A DNA stretch of 64,000 bases, from the NCBI GenBank assembly GCA_020634795.1, contig JACKAZ010000003.1, positions 248,001 to 312,000 on the forward strand. The letters are read 5' to 3'. How positions within the stretch are numbered: the first letter of the stretch is position 1; each line of letters starts with the position of its first letter. Source of the stretch: Ardenticatenales bacterium (GTDB lineage Bacteria; Chloroflexota; Anaerolineae; Ardenticatenales; Ardenticatenaceae). This document shows, piece after piece, positions 29,713 to 38,295 of this stretch. The notes under the pieces were generated by a model that was not told the DNA's origin, did no database searches, and saw nothing but the letters and a program-made list of their open reading frames with translations. A program made the translations under genes and the position numbers.

Positions 29713-30339
29713 ATGAAGACAGCAATTTTTAACATGCAAGGCACGCAGGTCGATGAAATCGACCTGTCCGAAAAGGTATTTGGCATCGAGCCGCGGCTGG
29801 ATGTGATGCACCAAGCCTTCGTGCGCCAGCAGGCCAACGCGCGTCAGGGCACGGCCAGCACGCAGACACGGGGTGAAGTGAGCCGCACCGGCGCCAAGGT
29901 TTGGCGCCAAAAAGGCACGGGCCGTGCCCGACAAGGCTCGCGCCGCGCCCCGCAATGGGTCGGCGGTGGGGTCGTCTTTGGGCCGAAGCCCCGCGATTAC
30001 ACCAAGGCCATGCCGAAGAAGATGCGCCGCTTGGCCCTACGCTCGGCGCTGTCGGCCAAGGCCCAATCCGGGCAACTGGTCATCGTGGATGACCTGGTGC
30101 TGGACAACGGCAAGACCAAGGAAGCTGCCGCCGCCTTGGCAGCGTTGGGCGTCGAGCGCAGCGCCGTCGTGTTGACCGGTGCGGTCGAGAACGATCGCGA
30201 GGTGAGCCGCGCTTTCTACAATCTGAAGGATGTGAAAACGCTCCACTGGCGCTATCTCAACATCCGCGATCTGCTCGGCCACGAAAAGCTGATTATGCCG
30301 CTGGCCGCGTTACGCCAGATCGAAGCGTTGTGGGGATAG
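29713..30339 (+). CDS. rplD: 50S ribosomal protein L4
   Basis: 208 residues. L4 lines the exit tunnel and, in enterobacteria, represses the S10 operon by binding its own mRNA leader. The extended tunnel loop is seen as [36 protein letters not shown], followed by [16 protein letters not shown]. The C-terminal globular part ends with [16 protein letters not shown]. Normal length. Whether L4 regulates here is unknown; the only folded leader near is between rpsJ and rplC. Confidence 0.97.
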   Translation: MKTAIFNMQGTQVDEIDLSEKVFGIEPRLDVMHQAFVRQQANARQGTASTQTRGEVSRTGAKVWRQKGTGRARQGSRRAPQWVGGGVVFGPKPRDYTKAMPKKMRRLALRSALSAKAQSGQLVIVDDLVLDNGKTKEAAAALAALGVERSAVVLTGAVENDREVSRAFYNLKDVKTLHWRYLNIRDLLGHEKLIMPLAALRQIEALWG

Positions 30340-30351
30340 GAGAGCAAGATC

Positions 30352-30639
30352 ATGAATAACTACCAAGTCATTTTGCGCCCTGTCGTCACCGAAAAGTCGA
30401 TGGATCAGGCCGAATGGGACAACCAGTACACCTTCGAGGTGGCACTGCGCGCCAACAAACGGCAGATCAAAGAGGCGGTGGAAGCGCTGTTCGATGTGGA
30501 AGTGACCAACGTCCGAACGATGGTGATGAAGGGCAAAACCCGCCGCTGGGGTCGCAACTTCTACAGCAAGTCGGATTGGAAGAAGGCCGTTGTCACCCTC
30601 GCCGAAGGAGACAGCATCGTCGAGTTCGAGGGCGTCTAG
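30352..30639 (+). CDS. rplW: 50S ribosomal protein L23
   Basis: 95 residues. L23 lies at the tunnel exit and is the docking site for trigger factor and SRP. Conserved parts: LRPVVTEKSMDQAEWDNQYTFEV, the ANKRQIKEAVEALFDVEVTNVRTM strand-helix-strand, and the basic loop KGKTRRWGRNFYSKSDWKKA. It begins 12 bases after rplD, with AGGAGAG upstream of the ATG. Confidence 0.97.
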   Translation: MNNYQVILRPVVTEKSMDQAEWDNQYTFEVALRANKRQIKEAVEALFDVEVTNVRTMVMKGKTRRWGRNFYSKSDWKKAVVTLAEGDSIVEFEGV

Positions 30640-30673
30640 CAGAGCCGGTGCGGTGACGAAGAAGGGATAGAAA

Positions 30674-31513
30674 ATGGCGATTAAAATATACAAGCCGACC
30701 TCGCCCGGCCGCCGTGGCATGTCGGTCAGTCGGTTCGAAGAAATTACAACCAACAAGCCCGAGAAGTCGTTGACGGTCGCGCTGAAGAAGAGCGGCGGGC
30801 GCAACAATCAGGGTCGCATGACGGTGCGACACCGTGGGGGCGGCCACAAGCGCAAGTATCGCATCATCGATTGGAAGCGCAACAAAGATGGCGTGGCAGC
30901 CACGGTGGACAGCATCCAGTATGATCCCAACCGTTCGGCCAATATCGCGCTGCTGCTCTACGAGGATGGCGAAAAGGCCTACATCATCGCGCCGCAGGGG
31001 TTGAAGGTCGGTCAGACGATCATGAACGGCCCCGAGGCCGAGATCGAGGTTGGCAATGCCCTGGCGCTGCGCGACATCCCCGTCGGTACCACGGTTCACA
31101 ACGTGGAACTGGTGCCGGGCAAGGGGGGGCAGATGGTTCGCGCGGCGGGCACGAGTGCCCAGTTGGTGGCAAAAGAAGGCAAGCACGCCACGTTGCGACT
31201 GCCGAGTGGTGAGATGCGCCGCGTCCATGTGATGTGCCGCGCCACGATCGGTCAGGTCGGCAATCAAGATCACCAGAATATCAAGCTGGGCAAAGCGGGC
31301 CGCAACCGCTACTTGGGCCGTCGCCCCACGGTGCGCGGTTCGGTGATGAACCCCAACGACCACCCGCACGGTGGCGGTGAGGGCAAGGCGCCGATCGGTT
31401 TGGCGGGCCCGAAAACGCCATGGGGTAAGCCCGCCTTGGGGTATCGCACGCGCCGCAACAAGCGCAGCGACAACATGATTGTACGCCGCCGCAGCAAGAA
31501 GCGACGCGGTTAG
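30674..31513 (+). CDS. rplB: 50S ribosomal protein L2
   Basis: 279 residues. L2 is a large-subunit primary binder needed for subunit association and peptidyl transfer. Motifs: [44 protein letters not shown] (RNA-binding OB part), [14 protein letters not shown], and the C-terminal [23 protein letters not shown] with the conserved His of the catalytic-centre loop. [16 protein letters not shown] closes the conserved block. Typical length. Confidence 0.98.
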   Translation: MAIKIYKPTSPGRRGMSVSRFEEITTNKPEKSLTVALKKSGGRNNQGRMTVRHRGGGHKRKYRIIDWKRNKDGVAATVDSIQYDPNRSANIALLLYEDGEKAYIIAPQGLKVGQTIMNGPEAEIEVGNALALRDIPVGTTVHNVELVPGKGGQMVRAAGTSAQLVAKEGKHATLRLPSGEMRRVHVMCRATIGQVGNQDHQNIKLGKAGRNRYLGRRPTVRGSVMNPNDHPHGGGEGKAPIGLAGPKTPWGKPALGYRTRRNKRSDNMIVRRRSKKRRG

Positions 31514-31528
31514 GAGAAGGAGTAAACA

Positions 31529-31810
31529 ATGGCACGTTCCCTAAAGAAGGGGCCTTTTGTAAGCCCGAAGCTGTTACGCAAGGTCGACGTGATGAACACC
31601 AGTGGCAAGCGAACCGTCATCAAGACGTGGAGCCGCGCTTCGACGATCTTCCCGCAGATGGTGGGCCATACGATCGCGGTACACAATGGTCGTCAACATA
31701 TTCCGGTCTACATCACCGAAAATATGGTCGGCCACAAGTTGGGCGAATTCGCACCGACCCGTACCTTCCGCGGCCACGAAGGTGGAAAGAAGACCAAGGC
31801 CCGTCGCTAG
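31529..31810 (+). CDS. rpsS: 30S ribosomal protein S19
   Basis: 93 residues. S19 pairs with S13 in the head and bridges to A-site tRNA. Motifs: [67 protein letters not shown] is present as the core. Basic tail KKTKARR. Starts 15 bases after rplB with GGAGAAGGAG. Confidence 0.97.
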   Translation: MARSLKKGPFVSPKLLRKVDVMNTSGKRTVIKTWSRASTIFPQMVGHTIAVHNGRQHIPVYITENMVGHKLGEFAPTRTFRGHEGGKKTKARR

Positions 31811-31847
31811 GCGGCCTTGGGGTTGAGAAAGAACGAGGAACGATATC

Positions 31848-32195
31848 ATGGATGCACTAGAAGTACGGGCAGTTGCCAAAGATATCCGCATCTCCCCGCA
31901 GAAGGTGCGCCGCGTGATTGACGTGGTGCGCGGCATGTCGGTGAATGACGCGCTGGCCCAATTGGAGTTTCTGCCGCATCGCGCCTCCGGCCCCGTGAGC
32001 AAGGCGATCCGCAGCGCGGCGGCCAATGCGGAAGAGAACCTGGGGCTGAGCCGCGACGAGATGTTCGTGGCGACAATTTTCGCGGATGAAGCGCAGACCC
32101 GTCGCTGGCGACGCTTCGGGGCACGTGGTCGCTTCAAGCCGATCTTGCGCCGTGGCAGCCACATCACCGTCATCTTGCGGGAGCGGAATTATTAG
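31848..32195 (+). CDS. rplV: 50S ribosomal protein L22
   Basis: 115 residues. L22 places a long beta hairpin in the exit tunnel near the macrolide site. Conserved: VRAVAKDIRISPQKVRRVIDVVRG, ASGPVSKAIRSAAANAEEN, and the hairpin tip RWRRFGARGRFKPILRRGSHITVIL. Tip length is normal, with no macrolide-type insertion. The 108-base gap that follows, before rpsC, is unusual for this cluster and holds repeats and hairpins. Confidence 0.97.
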   Translation: MDALEVRAVAKDIRISPQKVRRVIDVVRGMSVNDALAQLEFLPHRASGPVSKAIRSAAANAEENLGLSRDEMFVATIFADEAQTRRWRRFGARGRFKPILRRGSHITVILRERNY

Positions 32196-32204
32196 TAGTG
32201 AGGA

Positions 32205-32267
32205 TTTAGTACGGAATACGTGGTATGGGCGACGCAATTTAGTCGCCATCGACGACTAAGTACTAAA
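32205..32267 (+). promoter_or_regulatory. intercistronic fold, rplV-rpsC
   Basis: Outer 8-bp perfect helix: TTTAGTAC (32205-32212) with GTACTAAA (32260-32267). Inner hairpin: GGCGAC (32228-32233) with GTCGCC (32242-32247). It lies 37 bases before the TTG start of rpsC. Confidence 0.5.
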
Positions 32268-32287
32268 GTACTAACATACTAAGGACT
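32254..32287 (+). repeat. imperfect 8-base tandem repeat
   Basis: Almost four units of TACTAANN: GACTAAG, TACTAAAG, TACTAACA, TACTAAGG, ACT. AT-rich in a GC-rich operon. The first full units form the right arm of the intercistronic helix, and the rpsC ribosome site (AAGGAGAAGG) follows. Confidence 0.65.
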
Positions 32288-32303
32288 CAAAAGGAGAAGG
32301 ACC

Positions 32304-32948
32304 TTGGGACGCAAAGTACACCCCTATGGTTTTCGGTTGGGAATCATCAAGGACTGGAAAGCGAAATGGTATGCGGACGGCGAGCGATACGCCGATCTGT
32401 TGCAAGAGGATCTGAAGATCCGCAAGCATATCAGCACGGAATTGGGGCGGGCGGGCATCAGCGAACTGCAGATCGAACGCTTCCCGAACCAAGTCCAACT
32501 GACCATTTCGACCGCGAAGCCCGGTATCGTGATCGGCCGCAAAGGCTCGAATGTGAAGCAGCTTCGTGAAGATCTAGAAGCCATGACGGGCAAGAAATTT
32601 AAGATCGATATCCAAGAAGTGGACAACCCGGATATCAACGCCCAACTGATCGCCGAAAGTATCGCGCAACAGTTGGAGCGACGTGTCGCCCACCGCCGCG
32701 CGATGCGCCAAGCGATTCAGCGTGCCACGCGGGCTGGGGCGAAGGGGATCCGCATCACCGTGTCGGGCCGCTTGGGCGGCAGCGACATGGCGCGCCGTGA
32801 AGACGCCCAAGAAGGTCGCGTGCCGCGCCACACGTTGCGGGCCGACATCGATTATGCGACCGCCGAGGCGGTCACCACCTACTCGACCATCGGGGTCAAG
32901 GTTTGGGTATACAAGGACGACGTACTCGACATCGATACCGCGATGTAA
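32304..32948 (+). CDS. rpsC: 30S ribosomal protein S3
   Basis: 214 residues from TTG 32304, fixed by AAGGAGAAGG and by [13 protein letters not shown] following the start, as in all S3. S3 lines the mRNA entry tunnel. The KH domain is [21 protein letters not shown]; the C-terminal domain has [31 protein letters not shown], with the Arg/Lys residues of the mRNA helicase activity. Somewhat short C-terminal tail, as in many bacteria. Confidence 0.98.
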   Translation: MGRKVHPYGFRLGIIKDWKAKWYADGERYADLLQEDLKIRKHISTELGRAGISELQIERFPNQVQLTISTAKPGIVIGRKGSNVKQLREDLEAMTGKKFKIDIQEVDNPDINAQLIAESIAQQLERRVAHRRAMRQAIQRATRAGAKGIRITVSGRLGGSDMARREDAQEGRVPRHTLRADIDYATAEAVTTYSTIGVKVWVYKDDVLDIDTAM

Positions 32949-33006
32949 CGAGTTGTGGAGGCGGGCAACGATCCGACCTGCTTTCAGACGAAAGGAAACG
33001 ACAAGC

Positions 33007-33447
33007 ATGTTAATGCCAAAGCGAACCAAGTTTCGCAAAGAATTTCGGGGGCGACGCGCAGGCAAGGCCACCCGCGGCTACCGCGTCAGTTTTGGCGAAT
33101 ACGGCTTGCAAGCGCTGGAACCGGCTTGGATTACCAGTCGCCAAATCGAGGCGGCCCGCCGTGCGATTCAGCGTTATGTGCGCCGTACGGGTAAATTGTA
33201 CATTCGCATCTTCCCGCACAAGCCCGTGACCCAACGTGCCGCCGAAACGCGCATGGGTTCGGGGAAGGGCGCGGTTGACCATTACGTGGCCGTTGTGCGA
33301 CCGGGGACGATCCTCTTCGAGATCGAGGGGGTGACCCCCGAGCAGGCCGCCGAAGCCTTCCGCTTGGCGGGCCACAAGATGCCGATTAAGACGCAACTGG
33401 TTTCACGCGCCGAGCAGAGTATCGCCGGTGAAGGAGGGGCAGGCTGA
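33007..33447 (+). CDS. rplP: 50S ribosomal protein L16
   Basis: 146 residues from ATG 33007 ([17 protein letters not shown], the universal beginning); the longer upstream frame is not conserved. L16 binds near the A-site tRNA elbow. Motifs: [47 protein letters not shown], and [19 protein letters not shown]. The Arg that is hydroxylated in some bacteria lies in the RMGSGKG loop area. The stop overlaps the rpmC start (TGATG). Confidence 0.97.
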   Translation: MLMPKRTKFRKEFRGRRAGKATRGYRVSFGEYGLQALEPAWITSRQIEAARRAIQRYVRRTGKLYIRIFPHKPVTQRAAETRMGSGKGAVDHYVAVVRPGTILFEIEGVTPEQAAEAFRLAGHKMPIKTQLVSRAEQSIAGEGGAG

Positions 33448-33665
33448 TGCAAGCCTACGAGATTCGAGAATTGAAGGATGACGAGATCGCTCGTCGATTG
33501 GACGAAGCCTACGAAGAACTTTGGGGCTTGCGCTTTAAGCATTCGACGAACCAGCTCGTGGATGTCACGCAGATCAAGCGCGTGCGCAAAGATATCGCGC
33601 GGCTGAAGACCGTGCAGCGCGAGCGTGAAATTTGGGCCGAATACGACGCCCAACAGGAGCAGTAA
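33447..33665 (+). CDS. rpmC: 50S ribosomal protein L29
   Basis: 72 residues. A two-helix protein at the tunnel exit near L23. [39 protein letters not shown] and [19 protein letters not shown] show the conserved leading region and the second helix. One-base overlap with rplP and 2 bases before rpsQ, so tight coupling. Confidence 0.96.
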   Translation: MQAYEIRELKDDEIARRLDEAYEELWGLRFKHSTNQLVDVTQIKRVRKDIARLKTVQREREIWAEYDAQQEQ

Positions 33666-33667
33666 TC

Positions 33668-33925
33668 ATGCGTGAACAAAGAAAACGGTTGGAAGGCGTG
33701 GTGGTGAGCGACAAGATGGACAAGACCATCGTTGTGCGCTTGGAAAGCGTCTCGCGCCACCCGCTCTATGGCAAGGTGATGCGTAGCGCGCAGAAGGTCC
33801 ATGCGCATGACGAAAACAATGACGCGCAAGAGGGCGACCGCGTGCGCATCATGGAATCGCGGCCGTACAGCAAGACCAAGAAGTGGGTCTTGGTCTCGGT
33901 GTTGGAACGTCCAGAAAGGGTTTAG
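33668..33925 (+). CDS. rpsQ: 30S ribosomal protein S17
   Basis: 85 residues from ATG 33668 ([20 protein letters not shown]). An OB-fold 16S binder of the body. [22 protein letters not shown] and [20 protein letters not shown] are the conserved loops. CAGGAGCAGTAATC precedes the ATG; an in-frame upstream extension exists but overlaps rpmC and is not conserved. Confidence 0.97.
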   Translation: MREQRKRLEGVVVSDKMDKTIVVRLESVSRHPLYGKVMRSAQKVHAHDENNDAQEGDRVRIMESRPYSKTKKWVLVSVLERPERV

Positions 33926-33928
33926 GCC

Positions 33929-34297
33929 ATGATTCAGCAAGAGAGTCGTTTGAAGGTCGCCGACAACTCGGGTGCGCGTGAACTGCTCTGCATCAAGGTG
34001 CTGGGCGGTGCGGGCCGACGGTATGCGGGCTTGGGCGATATCATCATCGCATCGGTGAAGCAAGCGCAGCCGGGCGGCAACGTGAAGAAGGGTGACGTGG
34101 TGCGTGCGGTGATCGTGCGGACGCGCAAGGAGCATGGCCGCCCGGACGGCTCCTACATCCGCTTTGATGAGAATGCGGCGGTGGTGCTCGATTCAAACAA
34201 CAACCCGCGTGGCACACGTATCTTTGGCCCCGTCGCACGCGAATTGCGCGACCGAGGCTACATGAAGATCGTCTCTCTGTCGCCCGAAGTGCTTTAG
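33929..34297 (+). CDS. rplN: 50S ribosomal protein L14
   Basis: 122 residues, exactly the common length. L14 forms an intersubunit bridge and is the binding place of RsfS. Motifs: [75 protein letters not shown]. Three bases after rpsQ. Confidence 0.98.
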   Translation: MIQQESRLKVADNSGARELLCIKVLGGAGRRYAGLGDIIIASVKQAQPGGNVKKGDVVRAVIVRTRKEHGRPDGSYIRFDENAAVVLDSNNNPRGTRIFGPVARELRDRGYMKIVSLSPEVL

Positions 34298-34321
34298 ACG
34301 AGAGAGGAAGAGGGAAGTAGC

Positions 34322-34678
34322 ATGAATATCAAAAAAGGCGACACGGTCGAAGTGATCGCGGGCAACCACAAAGGGTTGCGCGGCGAAGTCCAACGTGTGG
34401 TCCGCGGCAAGTACAAGTGGGGCCGCAACAAGGGTCAGCACGATGCCAACCACGACCGTGTGGTGGTGGCGGGGATCAACCTGATCAAGAAGCACCAGCG
34501 ACAGGTCAGTGGCGTTCAAACGCAGACCGGCATCATCGAGCGCGAAGCGCCGCTCCATCATTCGAACGTGATGGTGGTTTGCCCCCACTGCGACAGCCCG
34601 ACCCGAGTGGGCATCGACCGTTCATCTGGTAAAAAGGTCCGTGTCTGCAAGGCATGTGACACAGCGATTGACCGATAG
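34322..34678 (+). CDS. rplX: 50S ribosomal protein L24 with C-terminal zinc ribbon
   Basis: 118 residues. An assembly initiator at the 5' end of 23S rRNA. The KOW motif [23 protein letters not shown] leads, then NLIKKHQRQ and [17 protein letters not shown]. The C-terminal part has Cys87/Cys90 (CPHC) and Cys109/Cys112 (CKAC), an intact zinc ribbon present in many but not all L24. The spacing to rplN and rplE is short (24 and 11 bases). Confidence 0.96.
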   Translation: MNIKKGDTVEVIAGNHKGLRGEVQRVVRGKYKWGRNKGQHDANHDRVVVAGINLIKKHQRQVSGVQTQTGIIEREAPLHHSNVMVVCPHCDSPTRVGIDRSSGKKVRVCKACDTAIDR

Positions 34679-34689
34679 CGAGGAATGCA

Positions 34690-35241
34690 ATGGGACGGTT
34701 GAAAGAGGATTGGAAAGCGCGCGTGGCACCCGCCCTGACCGAAGAGTTCGGGTACACCAACCCGATGCAGGTGCCGCAGATTAAGAAGATTGTCGTCAAT
34801 ATCGGCATGGGCGAAGCCTTGCAGAATTCCAACGCGATCGAGGCGGCGGCCAACGACTTGGCGATCATCACGGGCCAGAAGCCGGTGGTGACCCGCGCCC
34901 GTAAGAGCATCGCCAACTTCCGTTTGCGCGAAGGGATGCCGATCGGCCTGAAGGTGACGCTGCGGGGCGAAAAGATGTGGAGCTTCTACGATCGCTTGGT
35001 CAATGTGGCGCTGCCACGACAACGTGACTTTCGTGGGATCTCCGCCGATGCCTTCGATGGTCGGGGCAACTACACGCTGGGTTTGACCGAGCAACTGGTC
35101 TTCCCCGAAATCGATTACGACAAGATTGATCGCTTGCGCGGGATGTCGATCACCATCGTGACGACGGCGCAAACCGACGAAGAGGGTCGTCGTCTGCTGA
35201 AGCTCATGGGAATGCCTTTCCGTGAGCGAGCGCGACGCTAG
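34690..35241 (+). CDS. rplE: 50S ribosomal protein L5
   Basis: 183 residues. L5 binds 5S rRNA and P-site tRNA. Conserved: [73 protein letters not shown], and [20 protein letters not shown] at the end. Normal length and position before rpsZ. Confidence 0.98.
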   Translation: MGRLKEDWKARVAPALTEEFGYTNPMQVPQIKKIVVNIGMGEALQNSNAIEAAANDLAIITGQKPVVTRARKSIANFRLREGMPIGLKVTLRGEKMWSFYDRLVNVALPRQRDFRGISADAFDGRGNYTLGLTEQLVFPEIDYDKIDRLRGMSITIVTTAQTDEEGRRLLKLMGMPFRERARR

Positions 35242-35262
35242 AGGAAGTAAGGAGTTTCTGGG

Positions 35263-35445
35263 ATGGCGAAGAAATCCATGATTGCGCGCGAGCAAAAGCG
35301 CAAGTACGAAGTACGTGTCCGAAACCGCTGCGAGCGCTGCGGTCGACCGCGGGGCTACATGCGTCGCTTCAAGCTGTGTCGCATCTGCTTCCGCGAGTTG
35401 GCGCTGAAGGGTGAAATCCCCGGCGTGGTAAAGTCGAGTTGGTAA
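35263..35445 (+). CDS. rpsZ: 30S ribosomal protein S14, zinc-binding type
   Basis: 60 residues, the short S14 (type Z). Four zinc ligands are intact: Cys23, Cys26, Cys39, Cys42 in [38 protein letters not shown] is the conserved C-terminus. The zinc form is usual in Gram-positive-type bacteria, whereas zinc-free long S14 is used elsewhere or under zinc limitation. No second S14 copy is in the window. Confidence 0.97.
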   Translation: MAKKSMIAREQKRKYEVRVRNRCERCGRPRGYMRRFKLCRICFRELALKGEIPGVVKSSW

Positions 35446-35464
35446 GGGCGCAGGAGAAAGAGTT

Positions 35465-35863
35465 ATGAGTCTGTCTGATCCGTTAGGTGATATGCTGGCC
35501 CGAATCCGCAATGCTCACATGGCCCGACATGGCTACGTTGTGATGCCGTCGAGCCAATTGAAGAAAGCGGTCGCTGAACTTTTGGTGAACGAGGGCTACG
35601 TGAAATCGGCCAAAGTCGTGGATGGGGATGGCTTTCCTCAACTGCGCATTGATTTGAAGTACGACAGCGACAAGCAGCCGGTGATTACCGACTTGAAACG
35701 AGTCAGCAAGCCCGGCCGTCGCATCTACAGTGGCAAACAGGAGATCCCGTGGGTACTCAGCGGTGTGGGTATTGCGATCCTCAGCACCTCCAAAGGGGTG
35801 GTGACCGATCGCCAAGCGCGCCGCATGGGTGTTGGCGGTGAAATCCTCTGCTACGTCTGGTAG
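35465..35863 (+). CDS. rpsH: 30S ribosomal protein S8
   Basis: 132 residues. A central-domain 16S binder; in enterobacteria S8 represses the spc operon. MSLSDPLGDMLARIRNAHMARH and the C-terminal LSTSKGVVTDRQARRMGVGGEILCYVW are the typical ends. ISKPG-like VSKPGRRIYSGKQEIPWVLSG lies in the middle. Twenty bases after rpsZ. Confidence 0.97.
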   Translation: MSLSDPLGDMLARIRNAHMARHGYVVMPSSQLKKAVAELLVNEGYVKSAKVVDGDGFPQLRIDLKYDSDKQPVITDLKRVSKPGRRIYSGKQEIPWVLSGVGIAILSTSKGVVTDRQARRMGVGGEILCYVW

Positions 35864-35875
35864 AGGAGATCCACA

Positions 35876-36430
35876 ATGTCCCGAATTGGAAAGAATCCGG
35901 TCCGACTGCCCGCTGGGGTAGAGGTGAAGATCGAGAAGGGGACCGTCACGGTCAAGGGGCCGAAAGGCACGCTGAGCCGCGATTTCCCCCGCAACAACGG
36001 GGTCGCGATCGCGCTGGAAGAGGGCAGTGTGGTGGTCACGCGCCAGAACGACGCGAAGCCGACCCGCGCCATGCACGGCACGACCCGCGCGCTGATCGCC
36101 AACATGGTGACCGGTGTCTCGGAAGGGTACACCAAGGATCTGCGTGTGGAAGGCACGGGCTACCGCGCCAACCAAGAGGGTGCCAATCTGTCGCTGGCCG
36201 TTGGCTTGTCCCACGGTGTGACCTTTGAGCCACCCGAGGGGGTCACCTTCGAAGTGCCGAAGGGCAACAAACAGATTTTGATTCACGGAATCGACAAAGA
36301 GAGCGTGGGCCAGATCGCGGCTGAAATTCGCGCGGTTCGCCCGCCCGAACCCTATAAGGGTAAAGGCATCCGCTACGCCGATGAACAGATCCGTCGCAAG
36401 GCCGGTAAAGCCGGCAAGGCCAAGAAGTAA
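35876..36430 (+). CDS. rplF: 50S ribosomal protein L6
   Basis: 184 residues with two repeats of one fold. MSRIGKNPVRLPAGVEVKIE at the start; GTTRALIANMVTGVSEGYTKDLRVEGTGYRA in the middle; and the C-terminal RAVRPPEPYKGKGIRYADEQIRRKAGKAGK that contacts 23S rRNA near the factor-binding site. Normal length. AGAGGAG precedes the ATG. Confidence 0.98.
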   Translation: MSRIGKNPVRLPAGVEVKIEKGTVTVKGPKGTLSRDFPRNNGVAIALEEGSVVVTRQNDAKPTRAMHGTTRALIANMVTGVSEGYTKDLRVEGTGYRANQEGANLSLAVGLSHGVTFEPPEGVTFEVPKGNKQILIHGIDKESVGQIAAEIRAVRPPEPYKGKGIRYADEQIRRKAGKAGKAKK

Positions 36431-36488
36431 GTAGCGAACCGTGGCGTGGGGCAGCGCACTGCCTTGCGTCGAGAGCAGGAGTGGAACG

Positions 36489-36875
36489 ATGGCAGGACAG
36501 AGTAATCGACAACGACAACGCAGCGCTCAGGCCGCGCGTTCGCGCCGCCAAAGCCGTGTGCGGAGCAAGGTGGCCGGCACCGCCGAGCGCCCCCGTTTGA
36601 ATGTCTTCCGCAGCTTGAGCAACATCTATGCCCAAGTGATCGACGATCGTGCGGGCCACACGCTGGCGGCTGCCAGCACGCTTGACCCCGAACTGCGTGA
36701 GTCGTTGGACGGGGTGAAGAAGCGCGACGCGGCCGCGAAGGTGGGCGCCTTGGTGGCGGAACGGGCCAAAGCGGCGGGTGTGACGAAGGTCGTCTTCGAC
36801 CGCGGGGGCTATCGCTACCACGGTCGGGTGAAGGCGCTGGCAGATGCGGCCCGCGAGGGCGGCTTGGAATTCTAG
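36489..36875 (+). CDS. rplR: 50S ribosomal protein L18
   Basis: 128 residues from ATG 36489 (CAGGAG upstream); a longer upstream frame is not conserved. L18 binds 5S rRNA. The basic N-terminus [20 protein letters not shown] is followed by the conserved [31 protein letters not shown], and the end [26 protein letters not shown]. It is followed by a strong hairpin. Confidence 0.97.
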   Translation: MAGQSNRQRQRSAQAARSRRQSRVRSKVAGTAERPRLNVFRSLSNIYAQVIDDRAGHTLAAASTLDPELRESLDGVKKRDAAAKVGALVAERAKAAGVTKVVFDRGGYRYHGRVKALADAAREGGLEF

Positions 36876-36884
36876 AAGAACGCG

Positions 36885-36916
36885 AGCGTCGGGTGGGCAC
36901 GGCCCGCCCGACCGCT
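36885..36916 (+). promoter_or_regulatory. intercistronic hairpin, rplR-rpsE
   Basis: AGCGTCGGGTGGGC (36885-36898) pairs with GCCCGCCCGACCGCT (36902-36916), one G-T pair and one bulged C, with loop ACG. Fourteen base pairs in a 58-base gap. No T run follows. Confidence 0.6.
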
Positions 36917-36933
36917 AGAGCGCTGGAGGAACT

Positions 36934-37488
36934 ATGGCGAAAAGAGAACGAAATCGAGAGCGCCGACGGGAAGAGACGCCTGAATTCGAAGAAAAGGTGA
37001 TCGCAATTGCCCGCACCTCGAAAGTGGTGAAGGGCGGTCGACGCTTCGGATTCCGCGTCGTGGTCGTGATCGGCGACGGCGATGGTCGGGTGGGGATTGG
37101 GACCGGCAAGGCGCGCGAAGTGCCCTCCGCCATCCGCAAGGGTGTCGAATCGGCCAAGCGCAACATGATCACCGTGCCCATGCTCGATCATACGATCCCG
37201 CATATCATCGAAGCACGGGATTCGGCGGCCCACGTCATGCTGAAGCCGGCCGCGCCCGGGACGGGTGTGATCGCGGGCGGTGGAGTACGTGCCGTGGTCG
37301 AAGCGGCGGGGATTCAGAACATTCTGACGAAGTCGCTCGGCAGCGACAACACGATCAACGTGGTCCGCGCCACCTTCAAGGCGTTGAAATCGCTGAAGGT
37401 GTTGGAAGAAGAAGCGGTACGGCGCGGCAAGAGCGTCAGCCAAGTCGCGCCTCCGTGGTGGCATGTGGCGGAGGCGATCAATGGCTGA
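36934..37488 (+). CDS. rpsE: 30S ribosomal protein S5
   Basis: 184 residues. S5 is near the decoding site and mRNA entry and affects accuracy. Family marks are [44 protein letters not shown], the double-stranded RNA-binding-like domain, and the C-terminal [24 protein letters not shown]. The last 8 bases overlap rpmD (ATGGCTGA). Confidence 0.97.
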   Translation: MAKRERNRERRREETPEFEEKVIAIARTSKVVKGGRRFGFRVVVVIGDGDGRVGIGTGKAREVPSAIRKGVESAKRNMITVPMLDHTIPHIIEARDSAAHVMLKPAAPGTGVIAGGGVRAVVEAAGIQNILTKSLGSDNTINVVRATFKALKSLKVLEEEAVRRGKSVSQVAPPWWHVAEAING

Positions 37489-37693
37489 GTCCTACATCCG
37501 CGTGAAGTACGTGAAGAGCAAGATTGGCTACAATAAGAAGCAAAAGGCGACGATTGAGGCGCTTGGGCTTCGCAAACTGGGCCAAGAGAAGGTCCACCGT
37601 GCCAGCGATGCGATCTTAGGCATGTGTGCGGCGGTGCCGCATTTGGTGGAAGTGAGCGAGGCCGACGAGGCGGAATACGAAGCCAGTCGCTAA
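37481..37693 (+). CDS. rpmD: 50S ribosomal protein L30
   Basis: 70 residues from ATG 37481, inside the end of rps[44 protein letters not shown] is the L30 fold with the usual IG..K.Q..T...LGL..... motif. An acidic C-terminal tail ([14 protein letters not shown]) is slightly longer than in the E. coli type. Not all bacteria have L30. Confidence 0.95.
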   Translation: MAESYIRVKYVKSKIGYNKKQKATIEALGLRKLGQEKVHRASDAILGMCAAVPHLVEVSEADEAEYEASR

Positions 37694-37778
37694 GGCGACG
37701 TGCGGCTTGATCTGACGATAGTCTGCGCGAGGGTCGCCCGGAGATCCTGCGCGTGAATGGAATTGAACGAGGACACTC

Positions 37779-38270
37779 ATGTCAAACGAAGAAAAAATTC
37801 AGTTGCACGACCTGCGCCCCGCACCGGGCAGCACCAAGCAGCGTAAGCGAGTGGGTCGTGGGGATGGGGGTAAGGGTGGCACCTACGCCGGCCGTGGCCG
37901 CAAGGGGCAAAACGCCCGTGCGGGCGGCGGCAAGGCGCCCTACTTCGAGGGCGGTCAGTTGCCCTTGGTGCGCCGGTTGCCCCGACGCCGTGGTTTTACC
38001 AACATCTTCCGCGTACCGTTTCGCATTGTGAACGTCGGTCGTCTCGATCTGGCCTTCGAGGCGGATAGCGAGATCAACCCCGACATGCTCTTGGCAAATG
38101 GTCTGATTAAAAAGGGGAAAAACCCCGTCAAAGTGTTGGGCGAAGGGGAGATCACCAAGGCCTTGACCGTACATGCCCATGCCTTCAGTGCGGGCGCACG
38201 GGAAAAGATCGAGGCGGCCGGTGGTCGCGTTGTTGAGCTGGCCTACGACGATACTGAGAGCGATCAGTAG
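37779..38270 (+). CDS. rplO: 50S ribosomal protein L15
   Basis: 163 residues. L15 binds late in 50S assembly. Glycine-rich N-terminus: LHDLRPAPGSTKQRKRVGRGDGG, AGRGRKGQNARAGGG, YFEGGQLPLVRRLPRRRGFTN. A globular part follows with GEGEITKALTVHAHAFSAGAREKIEAAGG. An 85-base gap before it has a weak imperfect hairpin only. It leads into secY. Confidence 0.97.
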   Translation: MSNEEKIQLHDLRPAPGSTKQRKRVGRGDGGKGGTYAGRGRKGQNARAGGGKAPYFEGGQLPLVRRLPRRRGFTNIFRVPFRIVNVGRLDLAFEADSEINPDMLLANGLIKKGKNPVKVLGEGEITKALTVHAHAFSAGAREKIEAAGGRVVELAYDDTESDQ

Positions 38271-38295
38271 CCGTCACGCCCAAAAGGAGACAGTC

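Noticed and set aside
32683..33006. upstream extension of the rplP frame into rpsC
   Set aside because: The conserved [11 protein letters not shown] start and a ribosome site fix the beginning at 33007.
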